Shown: positions 7,361 through 13,170 of the stretch, one piece after another
How the letters are laid out: each line of letters begins with the position of its first letter
Numbering within the stretch: position 1 is the first letter of the stretch
Assembly: GCA_024689525.1 (NCBI GenBank)
Contig: JAILDI010000181.1
Location: forward strand, 1-13,170
DNA length: 13,170 bases
Reading direction: 5' to 3'
Source: Bacteroidales bacterium
GTDB taxonomy: Bacteria > Bacteroidota > Bacteroidia > Bacteroidales > UBA932
The notes under the pieces: model-generated
Databases searched by the model: none
What the model was told of the DNA's origin: nothing
Seen by the model: the letters and a program-made list of their open reading frames with translations, nothing else
Position numbers and translations under genes: made by a program

Positions 7361-7571
7361 GGGCCGTTGAGTCGCGGCGGCCCGCAGTTTAGACCGTTTT
7401 TTGCTTGTCGACGTGACCAAAACGGCCATCGACCAGCATTTTAAGGCTTTTTTGCTTGCCGACCGGACAAATTCGGGGAGTGGCCGTCACTTTTGGCCGA
7501 TTTTTGCTGGTCATTTGGACATTTTGCCCGAATGGCCAGCTTTTTCGGCGCATTTTTGACGGTCGTCGGGC
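7361..7571. repeat. Convergent intergenic spacer with imperfect ~52-bp tandem repeat
   Basis: This spacer separates two converging genes. It contains four regularly spaced starts of a related unit: TTTTTTGCTTG at 7397 and 7448, ATTTTTGCTGG at 7500, and ATTTTTGACGG at 7552, with spacings of 51, 52 and 52 bp. Between them are further T-tracts (7439, 7491, 7522, 7541) and repeated GGCC-containing segments such as TTTTGGCC and AATGGCC. No standard hairpin-plus-U-tract terminator stands out; only a 4-bp stem (GCGG/CCGC, 7374-7385) precedes the first T-run. An open frame across it on the plus strand has low-complexity content and overlaps the cyuA 3' end, so I do not call a gene here. It could act as a terminator for both operons or be one locus of a dispersed repeat family. 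Confidence 0.6.
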
Positions 7572-8894
7572 CTATTTGCAAAGCATGATGTCCAGGATCA
7601 TGCGGTCCGTGGCTTTCATGCCTGCGGAGCCGATGGCGCCCAGGTTGCGGATGGTCTTTTCCACATCGTCGTCGATTATGCCGTCCGTGGAGGGGATGCA
7701 GGTGTCGCGGAGGGCCAGGACGGCCGATTGAACCGCGCAGGACACGCCGGAGGCCACTTTCATGGCGCAGCCGACTTTTGCGCCGTCACAAACCATACCC
7801 GTGATGTTGCCCGCCATATTCTTTATGGCGTAGCACACCTGGTCGTAACCGCCGCCCTGCAGGAACACGATTCCGCAGGCGGAGCCGGTGGAGGCCACCA
7901 CGCAGCCGCACAGCGCGGAGAGTTTACCCAGATAGTGTTTTATGTGGATAGCCACAAGGTTGCTCAGGATCAAAGCGCGGGCGAGACGCTCGTCATCGAC
8001 CTTGTATTTCATTGCATAGGCAATCACCGGCATACTCACGGTGATGCCCTGGTTGCCGCTGCCGCTGTTGGACATTGCCGGGAGCGTGCTTCCCGCCATG
8101 CGGGCGTCCGACGCCGCCGCGGTCATACCCATCGCGAAACTCATATAGTCGTCGCCGAAAACCTCCTCCTGATTCTCCCGGATGGCTTTTCCTACGCGTA
8201 GGCCATAGTCCCCGTTCAGGCCTTCCCAGGCCAGGGCGAGGTTCAGCGTGCGGTCCTCCAGGATGAAGGAGATGTCCTCAAACGGCGCACTAAGGGCGAA
8301 ATCCCAGGCTTCGCGCACCGTGAAATAGTCGTCATCTGCCGATTCCGACACGGCCGCGCCGGACTCCGAGCTCATAAGTATGTGCCCGGCGAAACTGGTT
8401 TCCACGATGCGGTCGTGGTCGTCCTCGATCACCGCGCAGGCCTGCGGGTCCACTTCCGCGCTCGCCGAACCGCCGCCGGGAACCGAAACGGACGCCTTTA
8501 CGTACAGCAGCCGCTCCACCGGGGCGACTGAAATCTGCACCCTTCCGGATGCAACCAGTTCCCGGGCCCTTTCAATTGCATCGGCCGATGCGCCCACGAG
8601 CACTTCGAGCCCGCGGGCGGATTCCCCGCACACGGCCCCCATCGCCGCGGCGACGGGGATTCCCACCATTCCGGTGCCGGGAATGCCCACGCCCATCCCG
8701 TTTTTGAGGATGTTGGCGCTCACCGACACGTCGATACTGAAATCCGCCCGCAGCCTCCATCCGTCGGGACAGAGGCCGGGGCAGTTTTCAACGATTATTT
8801 CCGTGGCCTTGGCCACTGCGAGGGCGACGGCGATGGGCTCGGTGCAGCCCAGAGCCGGTTTTACCTCGCGATGGAGTATGTCGATAAAGTCCAT
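7572..8894 (-). CDS. cyuA: L-cysteine desulfidase, CyuA / UPF0597 family
   Basis: 440-aa enzyme of the UPF0597/YhaM (CyuA) family, related to the L-serine dehydratase alpha fold. Characterised members split L-cysteine into pyruvate, ammonia and sulfide using a [4Fe-4S] cluster. Visible motifs are ALGCTEP with C17, SNSGSGNQG (275-283), CGCVVASTGSACG (329-341), and MVCDGAKVGCAMK (367-379). By analogy with the methanogen enzyme, the cluster ligands should be C17, C329 and C369; the 40-residue spacing of the last two fits. It is the last gene of a minus-strand operon, 3 nt after the DUF2207 gene. A GGAGG site (plus positions 8908-8912), 13 nt before its ATG, sits inside the upstream gene. The link with the two membrane-associated genes upstream is unexplained. 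Activity on serine or another beta-substituted amino acid cannot be excluded. Confidence 0.88.
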   Translation of the reverse strand: MDFIDILHREVKPALGCTEPIAVALAVAKATEIIVENCPGLCPDGWRLRADFSIDVSVSANILKNGMGVGIPGTGMVGIPVAAAMGAVCGESARGLEVLVGASADAIERARELVASGRVQISVAPVERLLYVKASVSVPGGGSASAEVDPQACAVIEDDHDRIVETSFAGHILMSSESGAAVSESADDDYFTVREAWDFALSAPFEDISFILEDRTLNLALAWEGLNGDYGLRVGKAIRENQEEVFGDDYMSFAMGMTAAASDARMAGSTLPAMSNSGSGNQGITVSMPVIAYAMKYKVDDERLARALILSNLVAIHIKHYLGKLSALCGCVVASTGSACGIVFLQGGGYDQVCYAIKNMAGNITGMVCDGAKVGCAMKVASGVSCAVQSAVLALRDTCIPSTDGIIDDDVEKTIRNLGAIGSAGMKATDRMILDIMLCK

Positions 8895-8897
8895 AAG

Positions 8898-10610
8898 CTA
8901 TCGCGTTCCTCCGCCGTGACCGCCGCCGGCAAAGCCGCCGCCACCGCCGAACGAACCGCGTCCGCCGCCGCCGGAAGAGCGGTACTGGGCCGCCTGAACC
9001 TCGCGCTGACGGCTCTGGGCGGAGTACATCATCAGATTGGCGTAGCTGTTGGTGGTGCTCACGGTGTACAGGAGGCTGTGGCCGGAAGTGCCAAGGCTCT
9101 CCGTGAACTCCTGGAACTCAACCGGATACAGCTTCTTGAAGTTCTCCGTAACCTTGTCCGCGATGCCGAAGAGCTGCGCGTACACGAGATAATCCTTCCA
9201 GAGCATAACCTGGTTGGCTTCCCTTTCGTTCATAAGGGTGAAGTCCTTCAGGAAGTTCTTCAGCTGGACCAGCCTGGTTCTCTCTTCCTTGGACTTGGAG
9301 TTCCAAATGTGGTTACCGGCGGCGGCCGCCGACGAGGGCCAGTTGCACACCTTCTGATAGTGTGCGCGGGACCATTTCTCGAACTCCTTCTTCTCAAGGA
9401 TGCGGTTCTCGCCGGCCGCCTCCACCACCATCGAATAGAGCGAATATTCACTGCTGTTTTCCTCGTCGGGGAGCACGTCCGTAAGCGCCAGGCTCACCCT
9501 CTGCTTCTTGGCCGTGGGGTCATCATCGACAATCTTGAGCACCCCCTTCTCTATCCATCTGAGGAAATAGGCGCCGATGATGCCGTTGTCGTATTTCTCG
9601 TCCGAGGCAAGTTTGTCGCCCTTCTTCAAAAGGCTGTACGCCGCGCTGAGGTTCTTGTCCAGAGGGGCCTCCCTCCACCATCCCTCAATCTTGCTCTCCC
9701 CGAAAATATCCTGCTTCCAGCGCTTTCCGGTGGCTTTTATGTACGCCCTGCGGATTGCATTGTACACGCCCACAAGGAATATGAACACAAAGGTCAGGAC
9801 AACCCATCCGTAGTCGAAGAAAATATCGACCCAGTCCCCGAACGTCAGGTTGCTGCCCGACTTCTTGTAATCGCTGCCTTTGAAGGCTTCTTTTTGCATC
9901 TGCTCGAAGGACATGTCCCTGGAGCGGGCGGGGGAATACATCCCCTTGTCGAAGCGCATCATCACGTTCACGTACTTCACCCTGCCGTCGGAATCCGAGA
10001 TGAAGGTGTTTCCGCTGAAACTGTTTTCGCAGTCGTAGCCGAAAGTCCAGCCGCCGACATTCACCGTAGGGTCCCATTCGGCGGTGCCGGCAGTGTCGAT
10101 GATGGTGATCTTCACGTGCTTGGGATCCGACGGCAGTTCGTCGTTCACAAACTGGTAGTTGAAGCCGTCGGCGTCGTCCAGGCTCTGGATCAGGTTGGTG
10201 ATGGTGTAGGACACCGCCCAGAAGTGATTTCCGGTGGTGCCGAAGCCCCAGCACATATCGAAAGAGCCGTCGCTGTAATGGATGATTCCGCATCGACCCG
10301 CCTTCTCACTGCGGCTGCGGCCCTTGGATACCCAGTCGTCTCCTTCGCTCACGAAAGGCTTCCCGCCCTCCACGACGGCCAGGTCCTTTATCTCCATCCC
10401 CAGTTTTTTCAGGCTGTTCACCGGGACGTACCATTCCGTGCCGGTGTCAGAATCGTCGATGGTGACATCCCAATACTGGATGACATCGGCGGAGCCGTTC
10501 TCCGTCAGGTACACCTCGATAATGAGGTCGTTGATGGACTGGGCCCCGGCGCCAATGCACGGCAAAATCGCGAGAAGGAGTCCCGCGACCATTGTCCTGA
10601 GAAATCTCAT
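8898..10610 (-). CDS. DUF2207-type membrane protein with signal peptide and Gly-rich tail
   Basis: 570-aa predicted envelope protein of unknown function. The start is set at the ATG at 10610 because it gives a good signal peptide (MRFLRTMVAGLLLAILPCIGAGAQ); an in-frame ATG at 10694 would overlap lemA and lacks this feature. Residues ~25-250 form an extracytoplasmic region rich in beta-like segments, as expected for DUF2207 (INDLIIEVYLTENG near the start). A membrane segment lies at about 265-285 (GWVVLTFVFIFLVGVYNAIR). A mostly charged, probably cytoplasmic part follows (about 290-535). The protein ends in a tail made almost wholly of Gly with Ser, Phe and Arg (about 546-570), typical of DUF2207 and TPM-type proteins. 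It starts 4 nt after lemA; LemA beside such proteins is a recurrent pair. I see only one clear internal membrane segment, fewer than in many relatives. Confidence 0.82.
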   Translation of the reverse strand: MRFLRTMVAGLLLAILPCIGAGAQSINDLIIEVYLTENGSADVIQYWDVTIDDSDTGTEWYVPVNSLKKLGMEIKDLAVVEGGKPFVSEGDDWVSKGRSRSEKAGRCGIIHYSDGSFDMCWGFGTTGNHFWAVSYTITNLIQSLDDADGFNYQFVNDELPSDPKHVKITIIDTAGTAEWDPTVNVGGWTFGYDCENSFSGNTFISDSDGRVKYVNVMMRFDKGMYSPARSRDMSFEQMQKEAFKGSDYKKSGSNLTFGDWVDIFFDYGWVVLTFVFIFLVGVYNAIRRAYIKATGKRWKQDIFGESKIEGWWREAPLDKNLSAAYSLLKKGDKLASDEKYDNGIIGAYFLRWIEKGVLKIVDDDPTAKKQRVSLALTDVLPDEENSSEYSLYSMVVEAAGENRILEKKEFEKWSRAHYQKVCNWPSSAAAAGNHIWNSKSKEERTRLVQLKNFLKDFTLMNEREANQVMLWKDYLVYAQLFGIADKVTENFKKLYPVEFQEFTESLGTSGHSLLYTVSTTNSYANLMMYSAQSRQREVQAAQYRSSGGGGRGSFGGGGGFAGGGHGGGTR

Positions 10611-10614
10611 AAAA

Positions 10615-11172
10615 CTAGATGATGTCCGGATATTCGGTCTTGGAGGTATCCTCTGCGAGATACTCCTTGGGTGCGAAGCCCAGCATTCCGGCAACGATGC
10701 TGCCGGGGAACATACGCACCTGGTTGTTGAAGCGGGTAACCGTGTCGTTGAAGGTCATCCTGGCAAGACGCACGTTCTCTTCGTAGCCCTTGATGTCGTT
10801 CATCGTCTTGGTGTAGCCCTCGCTTGCCTTCAGGTTGGGATACTGTTCGGCAACCGCCATCACCTGCGTGGTGAGCTTGGAGAGCAGGGCCTCGTTCTGG
10901 TTGATGTCGTTCACGGAAGGGTTGGCGCCACGGGCGATATTGCGGGCTCCGATGACGTCGGTGAGGGTTTTGCCCTCATACTCCGCATATTCGCGGGTGA
11001 GTTTCACCAGGGCCTTGAGGGCGTCGAAACGCGAAACCTGCTGGACGTTGATCTGCTTCAGGGCGTTCTTGGAGATTTCGTCCGCCTTGACGAGTTTGTT
11101 CTGCACGCCCACACCCCATACGATGAGGATTACGGCCAGAACAACAACGATTACGATAATGATAGCTGTCAT
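10615..11172 (-). CDS. lemA: LemA family protein
   Basis: 185-aa LemA family protein. One N-terminal membrane anchor (residues ~2-22, MTAIIIVIVVVLAVILIVWG) is followed by a long helical domain containing VQNKLVKADEI, where LemA proteins typically have NxLV, and NNQVRMFPGSIVAGMLGF (about 149-166), the family's C-terminal signature. The N terminus is short and probably faces out, leaving the helical bundle anchored to the membrane. The cellular role of LemA proteins is not settled. It is the first gene of a three-gene operon with the DUF2207 protein (4-nt gap) and cyuA. The operon has its own promoter just upstream. Confidence 0.93.
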   Translation of the reverse strand: MTAIIIVIVVVLAVILIVWGVGVQNKLVKADEISKNALKQINVQQVSRFDALKALVKLTREYAEYEGKTLTDVIGARNIARGANPSVNDINQNEALLSKLTTQVMAVAEQYPNLKASEGYTKTMNDIKGYEENVRLARMTFNDTVTRFNNQVRMFPGSIVAGMLGFAPKEYLAEDTSKTEYPDII

Positions 11173-11176
11173 TTTT

Positions 11177-11184
11177 AAGCGCTT
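11177..11184. promoter_or_regulatory. Palindrome in lemA 5' leader
   Basis: AAGCGCTT is a perfect 8-bp palindrome set in an AT-rich context (TTTAAGCGCTTTAAA). It lies between the predicted -7 box and the lemA start codon. It could be an operator half-site or a small leader hairpin, but short palindromes arise by chance and there is no second copy in the window's other promoters. Confidence 0.25.
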
Positions 11185-11200
11185 TAAATGTTATGTCTTA

Positions 11201-11231
11201 CAAATGTAAAGATTCCAGGCCGATTTTCAAA
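11201..11231 (-). promoter_or_regulatory. Bacteroidota-type promoter of the lemA operon
   Basis: Read on the minus strand, a -33 TTTG (plus 11228-11231) is followed by a 19-nt spacer and a -7 box TACATTTG (plus 11201-11208), an exact match to the Bacteroidota consensus TAnnTTTG. Transcription should begin at about 11194-11196, giving a leader of roughly 23 nt. The -33 box overlaps the stop codon of the kinase gene (11227-11229), so the lemA operon can be transcribed separately from the kinase unit. Confidence 0.75.
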
Positions 11232-12240
11232 GCGTAGCCAGTATCTCCTCCTCCGTAACCAGGTTGAAGTCGCCCACCACCGAATTCTTGAGGGCCGATG
11301 CGGCCACGCAGAAGTCCAGGCAGCGCTGGGGGTCGTCCGGCCACAGCAGCGACGAGTGGATGTACGCCGCCACGAAAGCGTCCCCAACGCCGATAGGGTC
11401 GACGATGGGGAAGATGTCCCTGATGCCGGTCTGGTATAATTCACCGTCGTGCCATAGAATGGCCGTGAGGGTATGCCGGGTCGATGAAATCTGGTTGCGC
11501 AGGCCCATCATCATCGACCTGCAGCCCGGGTACATCCGGTGCATTGTGTCGAAATAACGCCGATAGGCGTCCATGTCCAGGACGGTATCGGCATACATAT
11601 TCTCCTCGGAAATCTTGGGCACGCCGGTGGTGACCTGCCATTCGTCCTGGTCGCCGAAAATGAAGTCGCTGTACTGCATCAGCTCGTTCAGTGCGGCGTG
11701 CGCATCGGCCCCGGGATAGCGCCAGAGGTTCTTGCGGTAATTGATGTCGCAGGTTATCCGGAGGCCCATTTCCTTCGCGATTTTCACCGCCTCCATAGTG
11801 GCGTCCTTTGCGCTCTGGGACACCGCGCAGGTGATTCCGGAGCAGTGGAAAACGTCCGAACGGGAGAAAATGTCCTTCCAGGGGAACATTCCGGGGGCCG
11901 ATGAATAGAACGACGAGCCGTCCCTGTCGTAGACCACCTGCGAGCGGCGCAGCCCTTGTGCCTCCTCGAAATAATAAGTCCCAAGCCGGTTGCCTCCGCG
12001 GACGATATCCCTCACGTCGATGCCGTAGCTGCGGAGCTCCCGCATGCAGGCATCTCCGACGGCATTCGCGGGGATGCGGGAAATGTATCCCACCTTGTTG
12101 CCGAGGACCGCCAGCGACACGGCCACATTGGCCTCCGAACCGCCGAAATGGCCCTCCCAGTCATATCCCTGGCCGATTCTGCGTGCGCCGGCCTTGGACC
12201 AGCGCATAAGGATTTCTCCGAATGTAACTATTACCGCCAT
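11227..12240 (-). CDS. kdgK: PfkB-family sugar kinase, probable 2-keto-3-deoxygluconate kinase
   Basis: 337-aa ribokinase/PfkB-family kinase that transfers phosphate from ATP to a sugar or sugar acid. Motifs: FGEILMRW near the start, the substrate-site signature FGGSEANVAVSLA (32-44), CDINYRKNLW (164-173), GDQDEW (196-201), and the anion-hole and catalytic-base motif DPIGVGDAF (281-289) with D287 as the expected base. The N-terminal pattern and the C-terminal GDFNLVTEEE are those of the KDG kinase branch, which feeds 2-keto-3-deoxygluconate from uronic acids such as pectin or alginate into glycolysis as KDPG. Fructokinase or another sugar-acid kinase remains possible. Its start overlaps the upstream gene's end by 10 nt, so the two are probably co-transcribed. 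No KDPG aldolase or uronate isomerase lies in the window. Confidence 0.85.
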   Translation of the reverse strand: MAVIVTFGEILMRWSKAGARRIGQGYDWEGHFGGSEANVAVSLAVLGNKVGYISRIPANAVGDACMRELRSYGIDVRDIVRGGNRLGTYYFEEAQGLRRSQVVYDRDGSSFYSSAPGMFPWKDIFSRSDVFHCSGITCAVSQSAKDATMEAVKIAKEMGLRITCDINYRKNLWRYPGADAHAALNELMQYSDFIFGDQDEWQVTTGVPKISEENMYADTVLDMDAYRRYFDTMHRMYPGCRSMMMGLRNQISSTRHTLTAILWHDGELYQTGIRDIFPIVDPIGVGDAFVAAYIHSSLLWPDDPQRCLDFCVAASALKNSVVGDFNLVTEEEILATL

Positions 12241-12848
12241 TTGTCTTCTGCCGCTGGAACGCGGATGTCACTCAGATACTGAATCTCTACAAGGAACCAC
12301 TGGCCCGTGCTGGGCTTCTTGCGAAGGCGCACGGGGCGGGGATCGTCGGCCCCGCCGGATTGCAGCCACAGTGTTGCCCAGCCTTCGTTCTGGAACGAAT
12401 AGGGGTTGGACGATACCTTAATCTTATAAGGAAGCTGCGGCGTATAGTTGTTGGCAGGCGTGGCCCCTTCGAAAAAAGAGCGCACCTTGTAGAACTTTCC
12501 GTCCATAAAACGATCCTTTATGGCGCTTTTCTCCATAGGGGTCATAGGGTCCGGCCCCTTGAGAAAGTCCAGCATCCGGAAGCATTCATCCGGTGCGGCC
12601 TCATAGCGGGTGAGCGCCAGTACGGTGAGCGCGGCCACGGCGTAGACGTCCTGTAGGCCTGCTTCCGGAAGAGCCTTGAGCTCTTCCAGCGTTACTGGCA
12701 GCGAGTTGAACGAGAAGGTTTTCTCTTTCTTCTGCGCGTCCTGGCCCAATTTGTTTATCAAGCTGTTGAGGCCTCCGCCGGCGGGCGTGTTGACGCCCAG
12801 GGCACCGCTTACGCTTCTGGTCAATTGGTTAAGTAAATCTTTAAGCAT
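12231..12848 (-). CDS. Hypothetical protein (205 aa)
   Basis: I do not recognise this protein. The start is placed at ATG 12848 (MLKDLLNQL), because longer in-frame versions would run through the predicted promoter and into the divergent gene. There is no signal peptide or membrane segment. Residues 1-40 are a helix-prone, Gly- and Asn-containing stretch with TPAGGGLNSLINKL. The middle (about 50-125) is helical and acidic, with VTLEELKALPEAGLQDVYAVAA. The last part (about 130-205) looks beta-rich with SNPYSFQNEGWATLWLQSGG and RKKPSTGQWFLVEIQYL, which suggests a small beta-sandwich. The stop lies 10 nt inside the kinase gene, so translation is coupled to it. A role in sugar metabolism is not supported by anything in the protein itself. 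Confidence 0.8.
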   Translation of the reverse strand: MLKDLLNQLTRSVSGALGVNTPAGGGLNSLINKLGQDAQKKEKTFSFNSLPVTLEELKALPEAGLQDVYAVAALTVLALTRYEAAPDECFRMLDFLKGPDPMTPMEKSAIKDRFMDGKFYKVRSFFEGATPANNYTPQLPYKIKVSSNPYSFQNEGWATLWLQSGGADDPRPVRLRKKPSTGQWFLVEIQYLSDIRVPAAEDKWR

Positions 12849-12868
12849 CGTTTCGTGGTCTTGAATTA

Positions 12869-12876
12869 CAAAGATA
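12869..12876 (-). promoter_or_regulatory. -7 box of the hypothetical-kdgK unit
   Basis: On the minus strand this reads TATCTTTG, an exact match to TAnnTTTG, 20 nt before the ATG at 12848. I see no clear TTTG at the usual -33 distance, so it may be weak or activator-dependent. Confidence 0.6.
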
Positions 12877-12889
12877 ACAAAAAAATGCG

Positions 12890-12897
12890 TATATTTG
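12890..12897 (+). promoter_or_regulatory. -7 box of the 83-aa gene
   Basis: TATATTTG on the plus strand matches TAnnTTTG exactly and is followed by the gene start at 12919, predicting a leader of about 15 nt. It points away from the minus-strand box 13 nt to its left, making a compact divergent promoter region. A TTG at 12861-12863 is the only -33-like sequence, and its spacing is too long. Confidence 0.65.
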
Positions 12898-12918
12898 CAG
12901 TCCCTAAAACGAAGTCTT

Positions 12919-13170
12919 ATGCACGAGCACGAATTGGAAATGTGGTGGTCATCCCTGGCCATCTCACAGAAAGAAAGGATAGCGAAGAAAGCCATCTCCA
13001 AAGCCCACCGCGGCGTCACCGTCACGGACGAGCAGTACCGCTATCCGGAATGCACCCGCTGGTGGCTCAGCCTTGACCTTGAGCATCAGCTGGCCATCCA
13101 CGACCATTGCATAGACCGTCACGGCTATCTGCTCCAGGAATGGAACGAAGCCGATCCCTACGGGGACTAA
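12919..13170 (+). CDS. Hypothetical small protein rich in Trp and His (83 aa)
   Basis: I cannot assign this protein to a family. It is 83 aa, soluble, with no signal peptide. It has WW pairs (LEMWWSSL near the start and CTRWWLSL near residue 47), a basic middle segment (QKERIAKKAISKAHRG), and a C-terminal region with HDHCIDRHGYLLQEWNEADP. The His, Cys and Asp there could bind a metal, though only two cysteines exist in the whole protein. The start ATG 12919 is preferred over an in-frame ATG at 12895, because the latter overlaps the predicted -7 box at 12890-12897. It is complete, its stop TAA being the last three bases of the window. It is transcribed divergently from the 205-aa protein, so the two may share regulation. 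Confidence 0.75.
   Translation: MHEHELEMWWSSLAISQKERIAKKAISKAHRGVTVTDEQYRYPECTRWWLSLDLEHQLAIHDHCIDRHGYLLQEWNEADPYGD

Noticed and set aside
7374..7404. Possible rho-independent terminator after the hydrogenase operon
   Set aside because: The only stem before the T-run is 4 bp (GCGG/CCGC) and is separated from it by 11 nt, which is too weak to call.
7390..7571. CRISPR array
   Set aside because: The periodic units diverge along their whole length and there is no exact direct repeat with unique spacers, and no cas gene nearby.
7456..7731. 91-aa open frame on the plus strand after the hydrogenase operon
   Set aside because: It runs through the intergenic repeat and then antisense into the end of cyuA; no ribosome site and no conserved features.
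8871..10622. 583-aa open frame on the plus strand opposite the DUF2207 gene
   Set aside because: It is antisense to a gene with a clear signal peptide, membrane segment and family tail; the long frame follows from GC-rich codon use, and its product is low-complexity in Val, His, Ala and Gly.
10611..10694. Longer N terminus for the DUF2207 protein
   Set aside because: The extension overlaps the lemA 3' end and hides the signal peptide that begins at the ATG at 10610.
10282..11178. 298-aa plus-strand frame opposite lemA and the DUF2207 N terminus
   Set aside because: It spans two well-supported minus-strand genes and their junction and has no family features.

Overview
This window looks like part of the chromosome of an anaerobic, fairly GC-rich Bacteroidota bacterium, probably an uncultured gut-type Bacteroidales. 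The evidence is three copies of the Bacteroidota -7 promoter box TAnnTTTG (11201-11208 minus, 12869-12876 minus, 12890-12897 plus), mostly weak or absent Shine-Dalgarno sequences, and a KDG-kinase-type sugar kinase of Bacteroidota style. The genus assignment is inference only.

Region 1 (1-7360, plus strand) is one tight operon that enters the window already inside its first gene. It encodes a trimeric group A3-type [FeFe]-hydrogenase: HydB (NuoF-like flavoprotein, 5' end missing), HydA (catalytic H-cluster subunit) and HydC (NuoE-like). Complexes of this family couple H2 to NAD(H) and ferredoxin. Six accessory genes follow with gaps of 4 nt or less or short overlaps: DRTGG-like protein 1, an RsbW-like ATPase, a sensory-type [FeFe]-hydrogenase paralogue (HydS-like) with an altered active-site environment, DRTGG-like protein 2, a PHP-family metallo-phosphoesterase, and a second GHKL-type ATPase. 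The set reads as an H2- or redox-sensing signalling cassette attached to the working hydrogenase. Its biochemistry is not known, and it is the most interesting part of the window. No HydE, HydF or HydG maturases are present here.

Region 2 (7361-7571) is a short spacer between convergent genes. It holds an imperfect tandem repeat of about 52 bp, marked by T-tracts followed by GCTTG or GCTGG.

Region 3 (7572-11231, minus strand) is a three-gene operon: lemA, a DUF2207-type membrane protein with a signal peptide and Gly-rich tail, and an L-cysteine desulfidase of the CyuA/UPF0597 family. Its promoter is well formed and its -33 box overlaps the stop codon of the next gene upstream. Region 4 (11227-12848, minus) is a two-gene unit, an unrecognised 205-aa protein overlapping a PfkB-family kinase most like 2-keto-3-deoxygluconate kinase. 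Region 5 (12849-13170) is a divergent promoter region followed by an 83-aa unrecognised protein rich in Trp and His, which ends exactly at the window edge.
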